DNA of 64,000 nt, taken from contig FCOH02000002.1 of NCBI GenBank assembly GCA_001544595.2, positions 248,001-312,000 of the forward strand. The letters are read 5' to 3'. Under the pieces are notes generated by a model. The model had not been told where the DNA came from. It saw only the letters and a program-made list of their open reading frames with translations, and did no database searches. The position numbers and the translations under genes are program-made. Below, one piece after another: positions 1-9,330 of the stretch. This DNA is from Caballeronia peredens (GTDB taxonomy: Bacteria; Pseudomonadota; Gammaproteobacteria; Burkholderiales; Burkholderiaceae). Every line of letters begins with the position of its first letter. Position 1 is the stretch's first letter.

Positions 1-899
1 TGTTCCTTCGTGTCGCCGCAATTGAGCATGACGACCACGCCGAGATCGCTCGCGGCGATTTCCTTCATCGCGGCGTCGATGGTCCACGAGTGGGTAGACG
101 AATCGATTTCGAGCAGATCGAGCACCGACAGCGGCTCGTGCACGCGCACCGGCGTCTCGCGATCGGGACGCGGCGTGCCGCGCACGAGTGCGATATGCGG
201 CGAATGCGTCGGCTCGTCGCGGTACAGCACCGCGCGGAACGGGCCGTGCGCGGTCTGCATCGTGCGTTCGCACACTTTCTCGATGATCGATTCGGTGCGG
301 CTGCGGTAATGGATCAGATCGGCGATGGTGCCGATCTTGATGCCGTGCTGCTCGCCGAATTCGATGAGATCGGGCAGACGCGCCATCTCGCCGTCGTCCT
401 TGATGATTTCGCAGATCACCGCGGCCGGCGTCAGGCCCGCGAGCGCCGTGAAGTCGCAGCCGGCTTCCGTGTGACCGGCGCGCACGAGCACGCCGCCCGG
501 CTGCGCCATGATCGGGAACACGTGACCCGGCTGGACGATGTCTTCGGGACGCGCGTCGTGCGCGACCGCCGCCGCGATGGTTTTCGCGCGATCGGCGGCG
601 GAAATGCCCGTGGTGACGCCTTCGGCCGCCTCGATGCTCACGGTGAACGCCGTGCCGTATTGCGTGCCGTTGCGGTGCGTCATGAGCGGCAGGTTCAACT
701 GCCTGCAGCGTTCCTGCGTGAGCGTGAGGCAGATGAGCCCGCGGCCGAATTTCGCCATGAAGTTGATGGCTTCCGGCGTGACGAATTCAGCGGCGATGAC
801 GAGATCGCCTTCGTTTTCGCGGTCTTCTTCGTCGACGAGGATCACCATCCGGCCGGCTTTCAGTTCAGCGATGATCTCGGGAGTGGCGGCGAGCGACAT
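1..899 (-). CDS. ribBA: RibBA: DHBP synthase with GTP cyclohydrolase II-like domain (3' end outside window)
   Basis: Makes 3,4-dihydroxy-2-butanone 4-phosphate from ribulose 5-phosphate, the four-carbon precursor of riboflavin; the C-terminal half belongs to the GTP cyclohydrolase II family. The reading frame starts at the ATG at 899 (MSLAATPEIIAEL) and stays open to base 1, so about 299 residues are visible and the C-terminus is missing. The RibB signature DEEDRENEGDLV is near residue 24, followed by the substrate-loop stretch TGISAADR and the HTEAGCDLT motif. It lies 222 bp downstream of ribE on the same strand, as expected for the ribD-ribE-ribBA-ribH order of Burkholderiales. Because the second domain is cut, whether its cyclohydrolase zinc site is intact cannot be judged. 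Confidence 0.95.
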   Translation of the reverse strand, partial: MSLAATPEIIAELKAGRMVILVDEEDRENEGDLVIAAEFVTPEAINFMAKFGRGLICLTLTQERCRQLNLPLMTHRNGTQYGTAFTVSIEAAEGVTTGISAADRAKTIAAAVAHDARPEDIVQPGHVFPIMAQPGGVLVRAGHTEAGCDFTALAGLTPAAVICEIIKDDGEMARLPDLIEFGEQHGIKIGTIADLIHYRSRTESIIEKVCERTMQTAHGPFRAVLYRDEPTHSPHIALVRGTPRPDRETPVRVHEPLSVLDLLEIDSSTHSWTIDAAMKEIAASDLGVVVMLNCGDTKE

Positions 900-1121
900 G
901 ATGACGTCCCGTACGGGTCCGGTTTGGGGAAAGCGCGTATTTTACGCCACGGCCGATGTCCGGTCGGAGAAATCGGCGGCCGGGCCGGTGCGGGACGGCC
1001 TATGTCTTTCGGACGAATGATGCAAAAGCGCCGCGCCTGAGACACTGGGCGCTTCCAGGCTCTCGTGGCTTCGGAATTCGGCGCGGGAAACCGGCCGCTT
1101 TACGCTGGAATCAAGCCGGAA

Positions 1122-1736
1122 TCACGACGCGCTCATCATCCGCTCGACGTAGCGCGCGATCAGATCGATTTCCAGATTGACCTTCGAGCCGGCTCTGAGC
1201 GCGCGCAGCGTGGTCACTTCGACGGTATGCGGAATCAGGTTGATGGAGAATTCGCAGCCATCGGCGCCATCCGTGACGGAATTGACAGTGAGACTCACGC
1301 CATTGACCGTCACCGAGCCCTTGTAGGCCAGATATTTGCCGATTTCTTTTGGCGCGACAATGCGCAGTTCGTGCGATTCGCCCACCGGCTCGAACTTCGA
1401 GACGACGCCCAGACCGTCGACATGACCCGAGACGAGGTGGCCGCCGAGCCGGTCGTGCGCGCGCAACGCCTTCTCCAGATTCACGTCCGCGCCCGCGTCG
1501 CCGAGGCCGACAGTCTTGTTGAGGCTTTCGCGCGATACATCGACATCGAATGCATCGGCCGACTTCCGGATGACCGTCATGCAGGCGCCCTGAATGGCGA
1601 TGCTGTCGCCGAGTTCGACATCGGCGAGATCGAGGCCGCCCGCGGCGACCGTCAGACGCACGCCCGCTTGCGGTTCCGAACCGAGCGGCGCGATTTTTTC
1701 GATGCGGCCCACCGCCGCGACAATTCCGGTAAACAT
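1122..1736 (-). CDS. ribE: Riboflavin synthase alpha chain
   Basis: Catalyses dismutation of two 6,7-dimethyl-8-ribityllumazine molecules to riboflavin, the last step of the pathway. The 204-residue product starts MFTGIVAAVGRIE, the typical riboflavin synthase N-terminus, and holds two lumazine-binding repeats: residues 1-95, and about 96-200 with GHLVSGHVDG at the boundary and a second VNGVSLTVN copy. Length matches the family (about 200-215). It is 30 bp downstream of ribD on the same strand and is probably co-transcribed with it. Confidence 0.96.
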   Translation of the reverse strand: MFTGIVAAVGRIEKIAPLGSEPQAGVRLTVAAGGLDLADVELGDSIAIQGACMTVIRKSADAFDVDVSRESLNKTVGLGDAGADVNLEKALRAHDRLGGHLVSGHVDGLGVVSKFEPVGESHELRIVAPKEIGKYLAYKGSVTVNGVSLTVNSVTDGADGCEFSINLIPHTVEVTTLRALRAGSKVNLEIDLIARYVERMMSAS

Positions 1737-1766
1737 CTCGAGCGTTCCTTTAAGTCCAGACGTGAT

Positions 1767-2888
1767 TCAGCGCAATTCGCTGGCGACATTCGCCTCGGCG
1801 AAGCGCGCGAGAATGCGCAGATCGTCGCCGAGCCGGTCGATGCGATGAAACTTCAGATGCGGCCGCGCATCGAGCGTCGCGGGCGGCGCGAAGTCGAACA
1901 TGCCGGGCGAGCTGCCGAGCAGACTCGGCGCGAGATAGACCAGCAGCTCGTCGACGCAGCCTTCGCGCAGCAGCGAGCCGTTCAGCTTGTGGCCCGCTTC
2001 CACGTGCAGTTCGTTGATGCCGCGATCGGCGAGCGCCGTAAGCATCGCGGGCAGATCGACCTTGCCGTGCTCGTTCGCCAGCTCGATCAGATCCGCGCCC
2101 TTGTCGCGCAGCGCCTCGATGCGCGCGGGATCGGCGCCGGCGGCGTGGAAGATCCACGGCGGCGCGCCGTTGAGAATATGGGCGTGCATCGGCACGTCGA
2201 GCCGGCTGTCGATCAGCACGCGCTGCGGCTGGCGCGGCGTGTCGACGGCGCGCACGGTCAGTTGCGGATCGTCCTCGCGCACGGTGCCGATGCCCGTCAG
2301 GATCGCGCAGGCGCGGGCGCGCCACGCGTGGCCGTCCGCGCGCGCGTCCTCGCCGGTGATCCACTGGCTCTCGCCGGTAGGCAAGCCGGTGCGGCCGTCG
2401 AGCGTCGCGGCCACCTTCATGCGCACCCACGGACGCCTGCGCGTCATGCGCGACACGAAGCCGATGTTCATCTCGTGCGCTTCGTTCGCGAGCAGGCCGC
2501 AGCGCACGTCGACGCCCGCGTCGCGCAGCATCGTGAGACCGCGCCCCGATACGGCCGGGTTCGGATCTTCCATCGCGGCGATCACTTTCTCGACGTGCGC
2601 GTCGATGAGCGCGTGCGCGCACGGCGGCGTGCGCCCGAAGTGGCTGCACGGCTCGAGCGTCACATACGCGGTCGCGCCGCGCGGATCCTTGCCGCGTGCG
2701 CGGGCGTCCTTCAGCGCGCGCACTTCGGCGTGATCCTGGCCGGCCGGCTGCGTGAAGCCCATGCCGATCACTTCGCCGTTCTTGACGAGCACGCAGCCGA
2801 CGCGCGGGTTCGGCGTCGTCGTGTACATGCCGCGCGAGGCCAGCGCCAGCGCGCGTTCCATGTGGGTGAAGTCGGTTTGCGAGAACAT
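1767..2888 (-). CDS. ribD: Bifunctional pyrimidine deaminase/reductase RibD
   Basis: Performs deamination and then NADPH-dependent reduction of the pyrimidine intermediate in riboflavin synthesis. The N-terminal deaminase domain carries the zinc site: HAE in 'GQDHAEVRALKD' and the pair of cysteines in PCSHFGRTPPC. The reductase domain begins near residue 150 (RPWVRMKVAATLDGR), with the cofactor-binding stretch GIGTVREDDPQLTVR. The 373-residue length is normal. It follows hemL with an 18-bp gap and precedes ribE with a 30-bp gap, so hemL-ribD-ribE-ribBA reads as one minus-strand transcription unit. Confidence 0.96.
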   Translation of the reverse strand: MFSQTDFTHMERALALASRGMYTTTPNPRVGCVLVKNGEVIGMGFTQPAGQDHAEVRALKDARARGKDPRGATAYVTLEPCSHFGRTPPCAHALIDAHVEKVIAAMEDPNPAVSGRGLTMLRDAGVDVRCGLLANEAHEMNIGFVSRMTRRRPWVRMKVAATLDGRTGLPTGESQWITGEDARADGHAWRARACAILTGIGTVREDDPQLTVRAVDTPRQPQRVLIDSRLDVPMHAHILNGAPPWIFHAAGADPARIEALRDKGADLIELANEHGKVDLPAMLTALADRGINELHVEAGHKLNGSLLREGCVDELLVYLAPSLLGSSPGMFDFAPPATLDARPHLKFHRIDRLGDDLRILARFAEANVASELR

Positions 2889-2906
2889 CGGCGGGGCCCG
2901 GGCGCG

Positions 2907-4190
2907 TCAGGCCGCGAGCGACGCGAACGCGCCGCGCGCCGCGTCGAGCGTCGCGCCGATCACGGCGTCGTCGTGCGCGCTCGACACGAAGCCCGCCTCG
3001 AACGCGGACGGCGCGAAGTACACGCCCGCATCGAGCATCGCGTGGAAGAACGCGTTGAAGCGCTTCGTGTCGCCTTGCGTGACCTGCGCGAAGCTCGCGG
3101 GCACCTGCTCGGCGAAGTACAGGCCGAACATGCCGCCGATCGAATCGGCGGAGAAGGGCACTTTCGCGTCGCGCGCGGCGGCGCTCAGGCCATCGACGAG
3201 CTTGCGGGTCTGCCGGGCGAGATCGTCGTAGAAACCGGGGCGCTGGATCAGTTGCAGCGTCTTGAGGCCGGCCGCGACGGCAATCGGATTGCCCGAGAGC
3301 GTGCCTGCCTGATAGACGCCGCCGAGCGGCGCGAGATGCGCCATGATGTCGCGCCGACCGCCGAAGGCCGCCGCCGGCATGCCGCCGCCGATCACCTTGC
3401 CGAGACACGTGAGGTCCGGCCTGATGCCGTAGACCTGCTGTGCGCCGCCGAGCGCGACGCGAAAGCCGCACATCACTTCGTCGAAGATCAGCACCGCGCC
3501 GTATTCGCTGCAGCGATCGCGCAGCGCGTTCAGGAATTCGGGCGTCGCGCGCACGAGATTCATGTTGCCCGCGACCGGCTCGACGATCACCGACGCGATC
3601 TCCGCGCCGAACGCCTGGAACGCCTCGTTCAACTGCTCGACGTTGTTGTACTCGAGCACGGTGGTGTGCTTCGCGATGTCCGCCGGCACGCCAGCCGAGG
3701 TCGGATTGCCGAACGTGAGCAGGCCCGAACCCGCCTTCACGAGCAGGCTGTCCGCGTGGCCGTGATAGCAGCCCTCGAACTTGACGATACGGCTGCGGCC
3801 CGTGAAGCCGCGCGCGAGGCGCAGCGCGCTCATTGTCGCTTCGGTGCCGGAGGAGACCATGCGCACCTGTTCGATCGACGGCACGAGCTTGCAGATTTCC
3901 TCGGCGATCTCGATTTCGGCTTCCGTCGGCGCGCCGAACGAGAAACCGTGGGCGAGCACGCGCTGCACGGCGTCGAGCACTTCGGGATGAACGTGGCCGA
4001 GGATCATCGGGCCCCACGAGCCGATGTAGTCGATATAGCGCTTGCCGTCGGCATCCCAGAAATACGGGCCTTCCGCGCGCTCGATGAAGCGCGGCGTGCC
4101 GCCGACCGAGCGGAACGCCCGCACCGGCGAGTTCACGCCGCCGGGAATGGTTCGCTGGGCGCGTTCGAAGAGTGCTTGATTCTTGGACAT
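2907..4190 (-). CDS. hemL: Glutamate-1-semialdehyde 2,1-aminomutase
   Basis: PLP enzyme that converts glutamate-1-semialdehyde to 5-aminolevulinate, the C5-route precursor of haem. The open frame extends upstream, but the family N-terminus [26 protein letters not shown] fixes the ATG at 4190 and gives 427 residues, the normal size. Visible motifs are the PLP-phosphate region [23 protein letters not shown], the DEVMCGFR aspartate segment, and the catalytic lysine in [10 protein letters not shown]. It leads the riboflavin genes, which is common in Burkholderiales. The ribosome-binding site is weak (GCAGG well upstream). Confidence 0.96.
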   Translation of the reverse strand: MSKNQALFERAQRTIPGGVNSPVRAFRSVGGTPRFIERAEGPYFWDADGKRYIDYIGSWGPMILGHVHPEVLDAVQRVLAHGFSFGAPTEAEIEIAEEICKLVPSIEQVRMVSSGTEATMSALRLARGFTGRSRIVKFEGCYHGHADSLLVKAGSGLLTFGNPTSAGVPADIAKHTTVLEYNNVEQLNEAFQAFGAEIASVIVEPVAGNMNLVRATPEFLNALRDRCSEYGAVLIFDEVMCGFRVALGGAQQVYGIRPDLTCLGKVIGGGMPAAAFGGRRDIMAHLAPLGGVYQAGTLSGNPIAVAAGLKTLQLIQRPGFYDDLARQTRKLVDGLSAAARDAKVPFSADSIGGMFGLYFAEQVPASFAQVTQGDTKRFNAFFHAMLDAGVYFAPSAFEAGFVSSAHDDAVIGATLDAARGAFASLAA

Positions 4191-4374
4191 GGATTGAGGC
4201 CTGCGCTGAAAAGGAATGCGGGAGTCGCGAGGGACGGGCACAGGGCCCGGGAGCGAGAAGCGCGGCGAGGAAGCGCGGCGCGCAAGACGCACGGTCCGAC
4301 GCGAGAATCGTTGCTGAAATTGTACCGGAGTCGTTGCAAACGGGCCGCGTCGGGCCTGGGGCGCTTGATCGAGC

Positions 4375-4851
4375 TTATTCGGGCTTGCCGGTCCCGCTAA
4401 CTCTCGCCGACGCGCGCCGCCCGGTGCGCGCGCTCCAGAGCTTTTCGAGCGCGCCTTCGGCGAGCGGCTTGATGAGCGTGCCGGACATCTGCGCGTCCCA
4501 CGTCTGCACCGAAAACGGATGCGCCCGCAGTTCGTCGCGCGTCACGACGACTTGTTCGTGCGCATCGACGAGCCAGTCGTACACGAAATCGATGCACAGT
4601 CGGTAGCCGCGCTTGCTGCCCGTGTCGGGCACTTCGTACGGCGCGCGCGTCACCCAGCCCGACGCGAACACGCCCTTCGGCTCCTGCGACACGCGATGCA
4701 CGAACACGCGATCGCCCGGCATGAGCCCGCGCGCCGTGCCGCAGCCCCACACGTCGGCGACGGCTTCGCCCGCGGCCACGCGCCGCGCGCTGTCGGGAAG
4801 CTCGGGCCACGGCCATTTTCTGGGGCTCCAGATCAGCAGAAAGGCGGTCAT
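4375..4851 (-). CDS. EVE/PUA-like domain protein
   Basis: A 158-residue protein whose opening ([14 protein letters not shown]), central GDRVFVHR segment and [11 protein letters not shown] stretch resemble the EVE/PUA-like fold often found alone or fused to HNH nucleases. Such domains can bind modified bases in DNA or RNA. No nuclease domain is present here. It has the same direction as hemL, 184 bp upstream, and may be transcribed separately. The assignment comes from pattern recall, not a search; function and ligand are unknown. Confidence 0.6.
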   Translation of the reverse strand: MTAFLLIWSPRKWPWPELPDSARRVAAGEAVADVWGCGTARGLMPGDRVFVHRVSQEPKGVFASGWVTRAPYEVPDTGSKRGYRLCIDFVYDWLVDAHEQVVVTRDELRAHPFSVQTWDAQMSGTLIKPLAEGALEKLWSARTGRRASARVSGTGKPE

Positions 4852-5039
4852 CGGATCGGCGAAACGAGTGTCGGGAAGAGCGATGAGCTTAGCAAAACGC
4901 AGCCGTCAGGGCCGGATCGCGGCGGGGCGTCGCGTACAATGGGCGCTCGCTCGCGTCGCCTTGGCGTCACTCACGGTCATTCACGGGACACTCGCGATCA
5001 GGGCGCTCCGCCTCCACTCATCCCCGTTTTGCGAACTCC

Positions 5040-6251
5040 ATGCCCGATTCCACCCGGCGCCGGCCCGATGGCCGGCTGATCCTGTTGCTCGGCGCACTTG
5101 CTGCGTGCGGCCCGCTGTCGATCGACATGTATCTGCCGAGCCTGCCTGCGCTCGCGGCCTCGTTCGGCACCAGTCCGGCCGCCGCGCAAACCACGCTGAC
5201 GAGCTTCATGTTCGGCTTCTCGTTCGGCATGCTGCTGTACGGCCCGCTCTCCGACGCCTACGGCCGCCGGCCGGTGCTGCTCGGCGGCATCCTGCTGTAC
5301 GCGGTCGCGAGCATCGGCTGCGTGGCGGCGTTTTCCATCGATGCGCTCGTCTTCGTGCGTTTTCTGCAGGCGCTCGGCGCGGGCGCGGCGTCGGTGCTCG
5401 CGCGCGCCATCGCCCGCGACGCCCATGCGCCGTCCGACGCCGCCCGCGTGCTGTCGATGCTGTCCATCGTCACGTCGATCGGCCCGCTGCTCGCGCCGCT
5501 GATCGGCGGGCAGTTGCTGCTGCTGGGCGGCTGGCGCATCGTGTTCGTCGCGCTGACGCTGTTCGGCATCACCTGCGCGGTGACCGCCTGGCTGCGCGTA
5601 CCGGAAACCTGGCCGAAGGAAAAGCGCGCGAGCGCCGCAGTGGGGAAGTCGTTCGCCGCGTACGGCCATCTGCTGACCGATCCCGTCACGTGGGGCCACA
5701 TGATGTGCGGCGGTATGGCGTTCGCGTCGATGTTCGCCTACATCACCGCGACGCCGTTCGTCTACATCGACTACTTTCATGTGAAGCCGCAGCACTACGG
5801 GCTGCTGTTCGGGCTGAATATCGTCGGCATCATCGCCGGGAACGTGCTCAACACGAAGTTCGTCGGGCGTCTCGGCGCAATGAAGATGATTTCGGCGGCG
5901 TCGTTCGTCAGCGTCGTGGCGGCGCTCGCGGTCGCGCTCGTCGCGCTGACGGGCTGGGGCGGACTGTGGTCGATCGTCGTGTGCCTGTTTTTCGTGGTCG
6001 GCGTGGTCGGCCTGCTGTCCGCCAATTGCACGACCGAGCTGATGCACCGCTATCCGCGCAACGCGGGCGCGGCCGCCGCCGTGTTCGGCGCGATGCAGCT
6101 CGCGCTCGGCGCGCTGTCGAGCCTCGCGGTGGGCTTCTTCCACGACGTCTCGCCGCATGGCATGGGCATCGTGATCGGCGTGTCCGGCGTGCTGACCTTC
6201 GCCGGGCGCACGCTGGTGCTGCGCTCGCATGCGGCGCCCGTGAAGGTCTGA
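5040..6251 (+). CDS. Bcr/CflA-family multidrug efflux MFS transporter
   Basis: Inner-membrane proton-coupled drug exporter of 403 residues with 12 predicted membrane segments. The start (LILLLGALAACGPLSIDMYLPSLP) is the hallmark of the Bcr/CflA family; GPLSDAYGRRPVLL is the MFS loop 2-3 motif and FLQALGAGAASVLARAI the antiporter helix 5 region. It is preceded by a 188-bp gap that separates it from a divergent gene. Its stop codon lies 1 bp from the stop of the convergent peptidase gene. The substrate cannot be told from sequence; bicyclomycin or sulfonamide export is only family precedent. Confidence 0.88.
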   Translation: MPDSTRRRPDGRLILLLGALAACGPLSIDMYLPSLPALAASFGTSPAAAQTTLTSFMFGFSFGMLLYGPLSDAYGRRPVLLGGILLYAVASIGCVAAFSIDALVFVRFLQALGAGAASVLARAIARDAHAPSDAARVLSMLSIVTSIGPLLAPLIGGQLLLLGGWRIVFVALTLFGITCAVTAWLRVPETWPKEKRASAAVGKSFAAYGHLLTDPVTWGHMMCGGMAFASMFAYITATPFVYIDYFHVKPQHYGLLFGLNIVGIIAGNVLNTKFVGRLGAMKMISAASFVSVVAALAVALVALTGWGGLWSIVVCLFFVVGVVGLLSANCTTELMHRYPRNAGAAAAVFGAMQLALGALSSLAVGFFHDVSPHGMGIVIGVSGVLTFAGRTLVLRSHAAPVKV

Positions 6252-6252
6252 T

Positions 6253-8388
6253 TCAGGCGAGCGGCCCGATCTTCGCGGCGAGAAAGCTGAACGCCGCCGC
6301 TTCCGCCTGCGCGACCGCTTCCGGCTCCACGCCCGCGCCGTGTCCGCCTTCGCCGGTTTCCTGATACCAGACGTCGGCGTGGCCCTGCGCCTGCATCTTC
6401 GCGGCCATCTTGCGCGCGTGGCCGGGATGCACGCGGTCGTCGCTCGTCGATGACGTGAACAGTGCCGGCGGATATGCGACATCCGCCTTCACGTTCTGAT
6501 ACGGCGAATAGCTCAGCAGATGGCGCAGGTCGCCGGCATCGTCGGGGTCGCCATATTCGTCGATCCACGATGCGCCCTGCAGCAGCAAGTGAAAGCGCGC
6601 CATGTCGAGCAACGGCACTTCCGAGAGCACCGCGCCGAACAGGTCCGGGCGCTGCACCATGCACGCGCCGGCCAGCAGGCCGCCGTTGCTGCCGCCGCGA
6701 ATCGCGAGTTGCCTGGGCGTGGTGACGCCGGTGTCGACGAGCGCCTGCGCCACCGCGATGAAATCGTCGAACGAGATCTGGCGATTTTCACGCAGCGCCG
6801 CCTGATGCCACGCCGGCCCGAATTCGCCGCCGCCGCGGATGTTGCCGACCGCGTAAAGCCCGCCGCGTTCGAGCCAGGCGATGCCGGTCGTCGCGTCGTA
6901 GCCGGGATCGAGCGCCACTTCGAAGCCGCCGTAGCCGTACAGCAGGCAAGGGCGCGCGGCCGCGCTCGTTTCGATGTCCCGTCCGATCAGCCAGTACGGG
7001 ATGCGCTCGCCGTCGGGCGCGACGGCGTGGCGGCGCACGGCGGCAAGGCCGGTTGCGTCGAACTGCGCGGGCAGGCGTGCGAGCAGTTGCCAGGGCGCGT
7101 CGCCGGCGAGATCGGCGTGATAGAGCGTCGGCGGCATCAGAAAATGCTCGACGTGGATGAGCACGGTGTCGTCGCGTTCGCTGTCGATCGAATCGACATA
7201 CGACTGGCTCCCCTCGGGCAGCGCGAATTCGCGCGACTGCCAGGCGCCGTCGAATGCACTATCCGATGCGTCATCCGACGCGGCGGGCGGGCGCAGCAAG
7301 GTGACGCGCGGCGCGCCGTCGTCCATCTGCGAGACGATCAGCCAGTGCTTCGTGAAGTCGATGCCCGCGAGCACGAGCCGCTGCGTCGGCGTGAAGAGCG
7401 CGGTGAACTGGCGCGAGCCGGCGAGAAACGCGTCGCGCCGGATGACCGTCAGGGTGCCGGGCGCGTGGCGTCGGCCGCCCGCGTTCCAGTACTTGCGCGG
7501 CGTGACGAAGAGCCAGCCGTTCCAGTGTTCGATCTCCGCATGCGATGGCAGATCGTACTGGCGCCACTCATTGGAGGTTTCGTCGAGCCAGTAGTTGAGC
7601 GTGTCGTAGAACGTCACCGCGCCCGAGGCGAGATGCAGTTTTTCGATGGGATCGTAGTCCACGCCCGCCGACACGTCGCGCCGGTTGCCGTCGAACACGA
7701 CGGGCGCATTGGCGAGCGGCGTGCCGCGCTTCCAGCGCCGCGCCTCGCGCGGGAAGCCCGACGTTGTGAGCGCCGGACGCGGGTTCGTCTTGCTGTCGTC
7801 CCAGCCGACATAGACTGTGTCGAGGTCGATCCACGAGATGTCGTGCTTGCCGACATCGGGCAACACGAAGCCATCCGCGACGAAGCGCTTCGACGCGATA
7901 TCGAACTCGCGCACCATGCACGCGTCCGAGCCGCCCGGCGACAGGCTCACGAGCGCGCGGTCGTAGTCGGGGTAGAGCATGTCGAAGTCGGCGAGCGCCC
8001 AGCGGGTGTCGTCGTCGGCGCGGGTGTTGAGGTCGAGCGCGTCGACGTCGAGGATCGTGTCCCATTCGGGCGCACCCGCGAGCCACGCGCTCCACGGCGT
8101 GCGGCGCACGATGCCGAGCGGATGCGCGTCGTCCTGCCAGGTGTTGTAGGCCCAGTCGCCATAGCGCGAGCAGGTGACGATGCGGTCCTTCGACGTGTAC
8201 GCCTTTTCGAGCCTCGCGGCGAGCGCACGCGCCTCGGACGTGCTGCCGAACGCGGCTTCGGTGCGGCGGTTCTGGGCATCGACCCAGGCCTGCGTTTTCG
8301 GATCGTCGAGCGCTTCGAGACCGAGGAAGGGATCGGGACCGTCGGACGTCGTCCAGGCGAGTCGGGGATGCGAGGAGAGAAAGCTCAT
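6253..8388 (-). CDS. Prolyl oligopeptidase family serine peptidase (S9A)
   Basis: A 711-residue cytosolic-type serine peptidase with an N-terminal beta-propeller (roughly residues 70-430) and a C-terminal alpha/beta-hydrolase domain. The catalytic triad is visible: Ser in RGGSNGGLLAGA, Asp in STSDDRVHPGHA and His in GEGGHGAG. I chose the ATG at 8388 (MSFLSSHPRLAW) over an upstream one at 8433 because the added residues are not peptidase-like. No signal peptide is apparent. The family cleaves short proline-containing peptides. It is convergent with the efflux gene, with no room for a separate terminator. Confidence 0.9.
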   Translation of the reverse strand: MSFLSSHPRLAWTTSDGPDPFLGLEALDDPKTQAWVDAQNRRTEAAFGSTSEARALAARLEKAYTSKDRIVTCSRYGDWAYNTWQDDAHPLGIVRRTPWSAWLAGAPEWDTILDVDALDLNTRADDDTRWALADFDMLYPDYDRALVSLSPGGSDACMVREFDIASKRFVADGFVLPDVGKHDISWIDLDTVYVGWDDSKTNPRPALTTSGFPREARRWKRGTPLANAPVVFDGNRRDVSAGVDYDPIEKLHLASGAVTFYDTLNYWLDETSNEWRQYDLPSHAEIEHWNGWLFVTPRKYWNAGGRRHAPGTLTVIRRDAFLAGSRQFTALFTPTQRLVLAGIDFTKHWLIVSQMDDGAPRVTLLRPPAASDDASDSAFDGAWQSREFALPEGSQSYVDSIDSERDDTVLIHVEHFLMPPTLYHADLAGDAPWQLLARLPAQFDATGLAAVRRHAVAPDGERIPYWLIGRDIETSAAARPCLLYGYGGFEVALDPGYDATTGIAWLERGGLYAVGNIRGGGEFGPAWHQAALRENRQISFDDFIAVAQALVDTGVTTPRQLAIRGGSNGGLLAGACMVQRPDLFGAVLSEVPLLDMARFHLLLQGASWIDEYGDPDDAGDLRHLLSYSPYQNVKADVAYPPALFTSSTSDDRVHPGHARKMAAKMQAQGHADVWYQETGEGGHGAGVEPEAVAQAEAAAFSFLAAKIGPLA

Positions 8389-8459
8389 GCGAGACGGGCG
8401 GATGGAAACACAAAACGCCGATTGTGCCTGCAATGGAGCCCAGGGGATACCGCGTCGAT

Positions 8460-8984
8460 CTACGCCACCAGCTTTTCCAGTTCCTGAGTCAGGTTGGGCT
8501 CGATGTCACGCGCTTCCTTTGCCAGGTTGACTTGCTTTGCGGTCTTCGCAACTTCGAGCAGATCTGCGTCGATGCGATAGCCTCCGCGCCCGTCCAGCCA
8601 CGCGAGAATGTCGGAAAGATGCCAGACGGACGGATTGCCTTCATGAACCGGCGCGGGAAATTCCGTTGCGTTCGCGAGCATCAGCTTACGCATGTTCTGA
8701 CGCGTCATTCCCGTTACCTCGGCCACATCCGTCAGACCGACGAAGTCGGGCGCTGCTTCGATCAGGCGAGCGGACGAAATCGCCTGCTTCACGTTGTGTA
8801 GCGCAGATAAAACGGCGCTGCGGGCGTCGACGCCGGTCCTCCTGAAGGCGAGCGCAATTCGTCCGGGCTGACCAATCCCGATGGTCGCGTCATCGCACCC
8901 GGCCTCGGCAAGCCGTTCGACGAGTTGCTCGTGATCGCAGTCTCGCGCCGACAGTTGATACTTGAGAGTGAACACGTATTCCAT
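8460..8984 (-). CDS. Helix-turn-helix protein, antitoxin-like partner
   Basis: A 174-residue protein. Residues 1-90 look like a compact alpha/beta sensor half. Residues about 95-140 form an AlpA/MerR-like DNA-binding helix-turn-helix (DVAEVTGMTRQNMRKLM, then a PAPVHEGNPSVWHLSDILAWL wing). It is the second gene after the HicA-like ORF at 9015-9275 (30-bp gap), so the two are probably co-transcribed. The likely role is binding the palindrome upstream and neutralising the first gene product, but this is inferred from the arrangement. The protein could instead be a simple regulator. Confidence 0.7.
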   Translation of the reverse strand: MEYVFTLKYQLSARDCDHEQLVERLAEAGCDDATIGIGQPGRIALAFRRTGVDARSAVLSALHNVKQAISSARLIEAAPDFVGLTDVAEVTGMTRQNMRKLMLANATEFPAPVHEGNPSVWHLSDILAWLDGRGGYRIDADLLEVAKTAKQVNLAKEARDIEPNLTQELEKLVA

Positions 8985-9014
8985 GAGGTATTCCTGCTGT
9001 TCTGCATCTGCGTC

Positions 9015-9275
9015 TTATCGGGCAGTTTCTTTTCGGCGGGCCGTACAGTTGTCGATAACTCGTCTCAGGTCATTCGCGTGGTTCCCCGCATTGCGAGGAG
9101 TGCTCCAAATGCTCGTGATACAAAATTCTCCGCAACGGCATTCCGCATCGTTATATGGGCAATAGATTCTTCCCCACGCGTGCCCGTTTCCTTTTTTGGG
9201 CTCGACGGTCCAGCCGTTCGTCTCCGCGTACAACAGCGCGGCTTCGATTTCTTTCTTTGGATGTGGACGCTTCAT
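9015..9275 (-). CDS. Small HicA-like putative toxin
   Basis: An 86-residue basic protein starting MKRPHPKKEIEAALLYAE. The N-terminal helix, the short GNGHAWGRIYC strand with an exposed histidine, and overall size are reminiscent of HicA-type dsRNA-binding toxins, although the two-cysteine segment ECRCGEFCI is not typical of HicA. A longer frame begins at 9380, but a consensus promoter lies at 9285-9313, downstream of that codon. The ATG at 9275 is therefore used, and the message would have almost no leader. It is followed by the helix-turn-helix gene. Whether it is toxic is unproven. Confidence 0.7.
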   Translation of the reverse strand: MKRPHPKKEIEAALLYAETNGWTVEPKKGNGHAWGRIYCPYNDAECRCGEFCITSIWSTPRNAGNHANDLRRVIDNCTARRKETAR

Positions 9276-9284
9276 CGGCGGATC

Positions 9285-9313
9285 AGTATATTTAGGGCCG
9301 CGCAGGTTGTCAA
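9285..9313 (-). promoter_or_regulatory. Consensus sigma-70 promoter of the toxin-antitoxin-like unit
   Basis: Read on the minus strand, TTGACA (9313-9308) is followed by a 17-bp spacer and TATACT (9290-9285). This is nearly ideal. The predicted transcription start is near 9275-9279, at or within a few bases of the ATG at 9275, which implies a leaderless or nearly leaderless message. Confidence 0.8.
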
Positions 9314-9330
9314 GTGACAACCTGCGCGGC
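9297..9330. repeat. Perfect 34-bp palindrome, probable autoregulatory operator
   Basis: The arms GCCGCGCAGGTTGTCA (9297-9312) and TGACAACCTGCGCGGC (9315-9330) are exact reverse complements around a 2-bp centre. The palindrome covers the -35 element and most of the spacer of the promoter at 9285-9313, so a bound dimer would block RNA polymerase. The partner helix-turn-helix protein encoded at 8460-8984 is the obvious candidate ligand. Confidence 0.8.

Noticed and set aside
900..1121. Possible FMN riboswitch before ribBA
   Set aside because: None of the conserved FMN-aptamer segments is present between ribE and ribBA.
1065..4400. Plus-strand open frame of 1111 codons
   Set aside because: It is the antisense of ribE, ribD and hemL; Arg/His/Asp-rich composition is the usual shadow of GC-rich genes.
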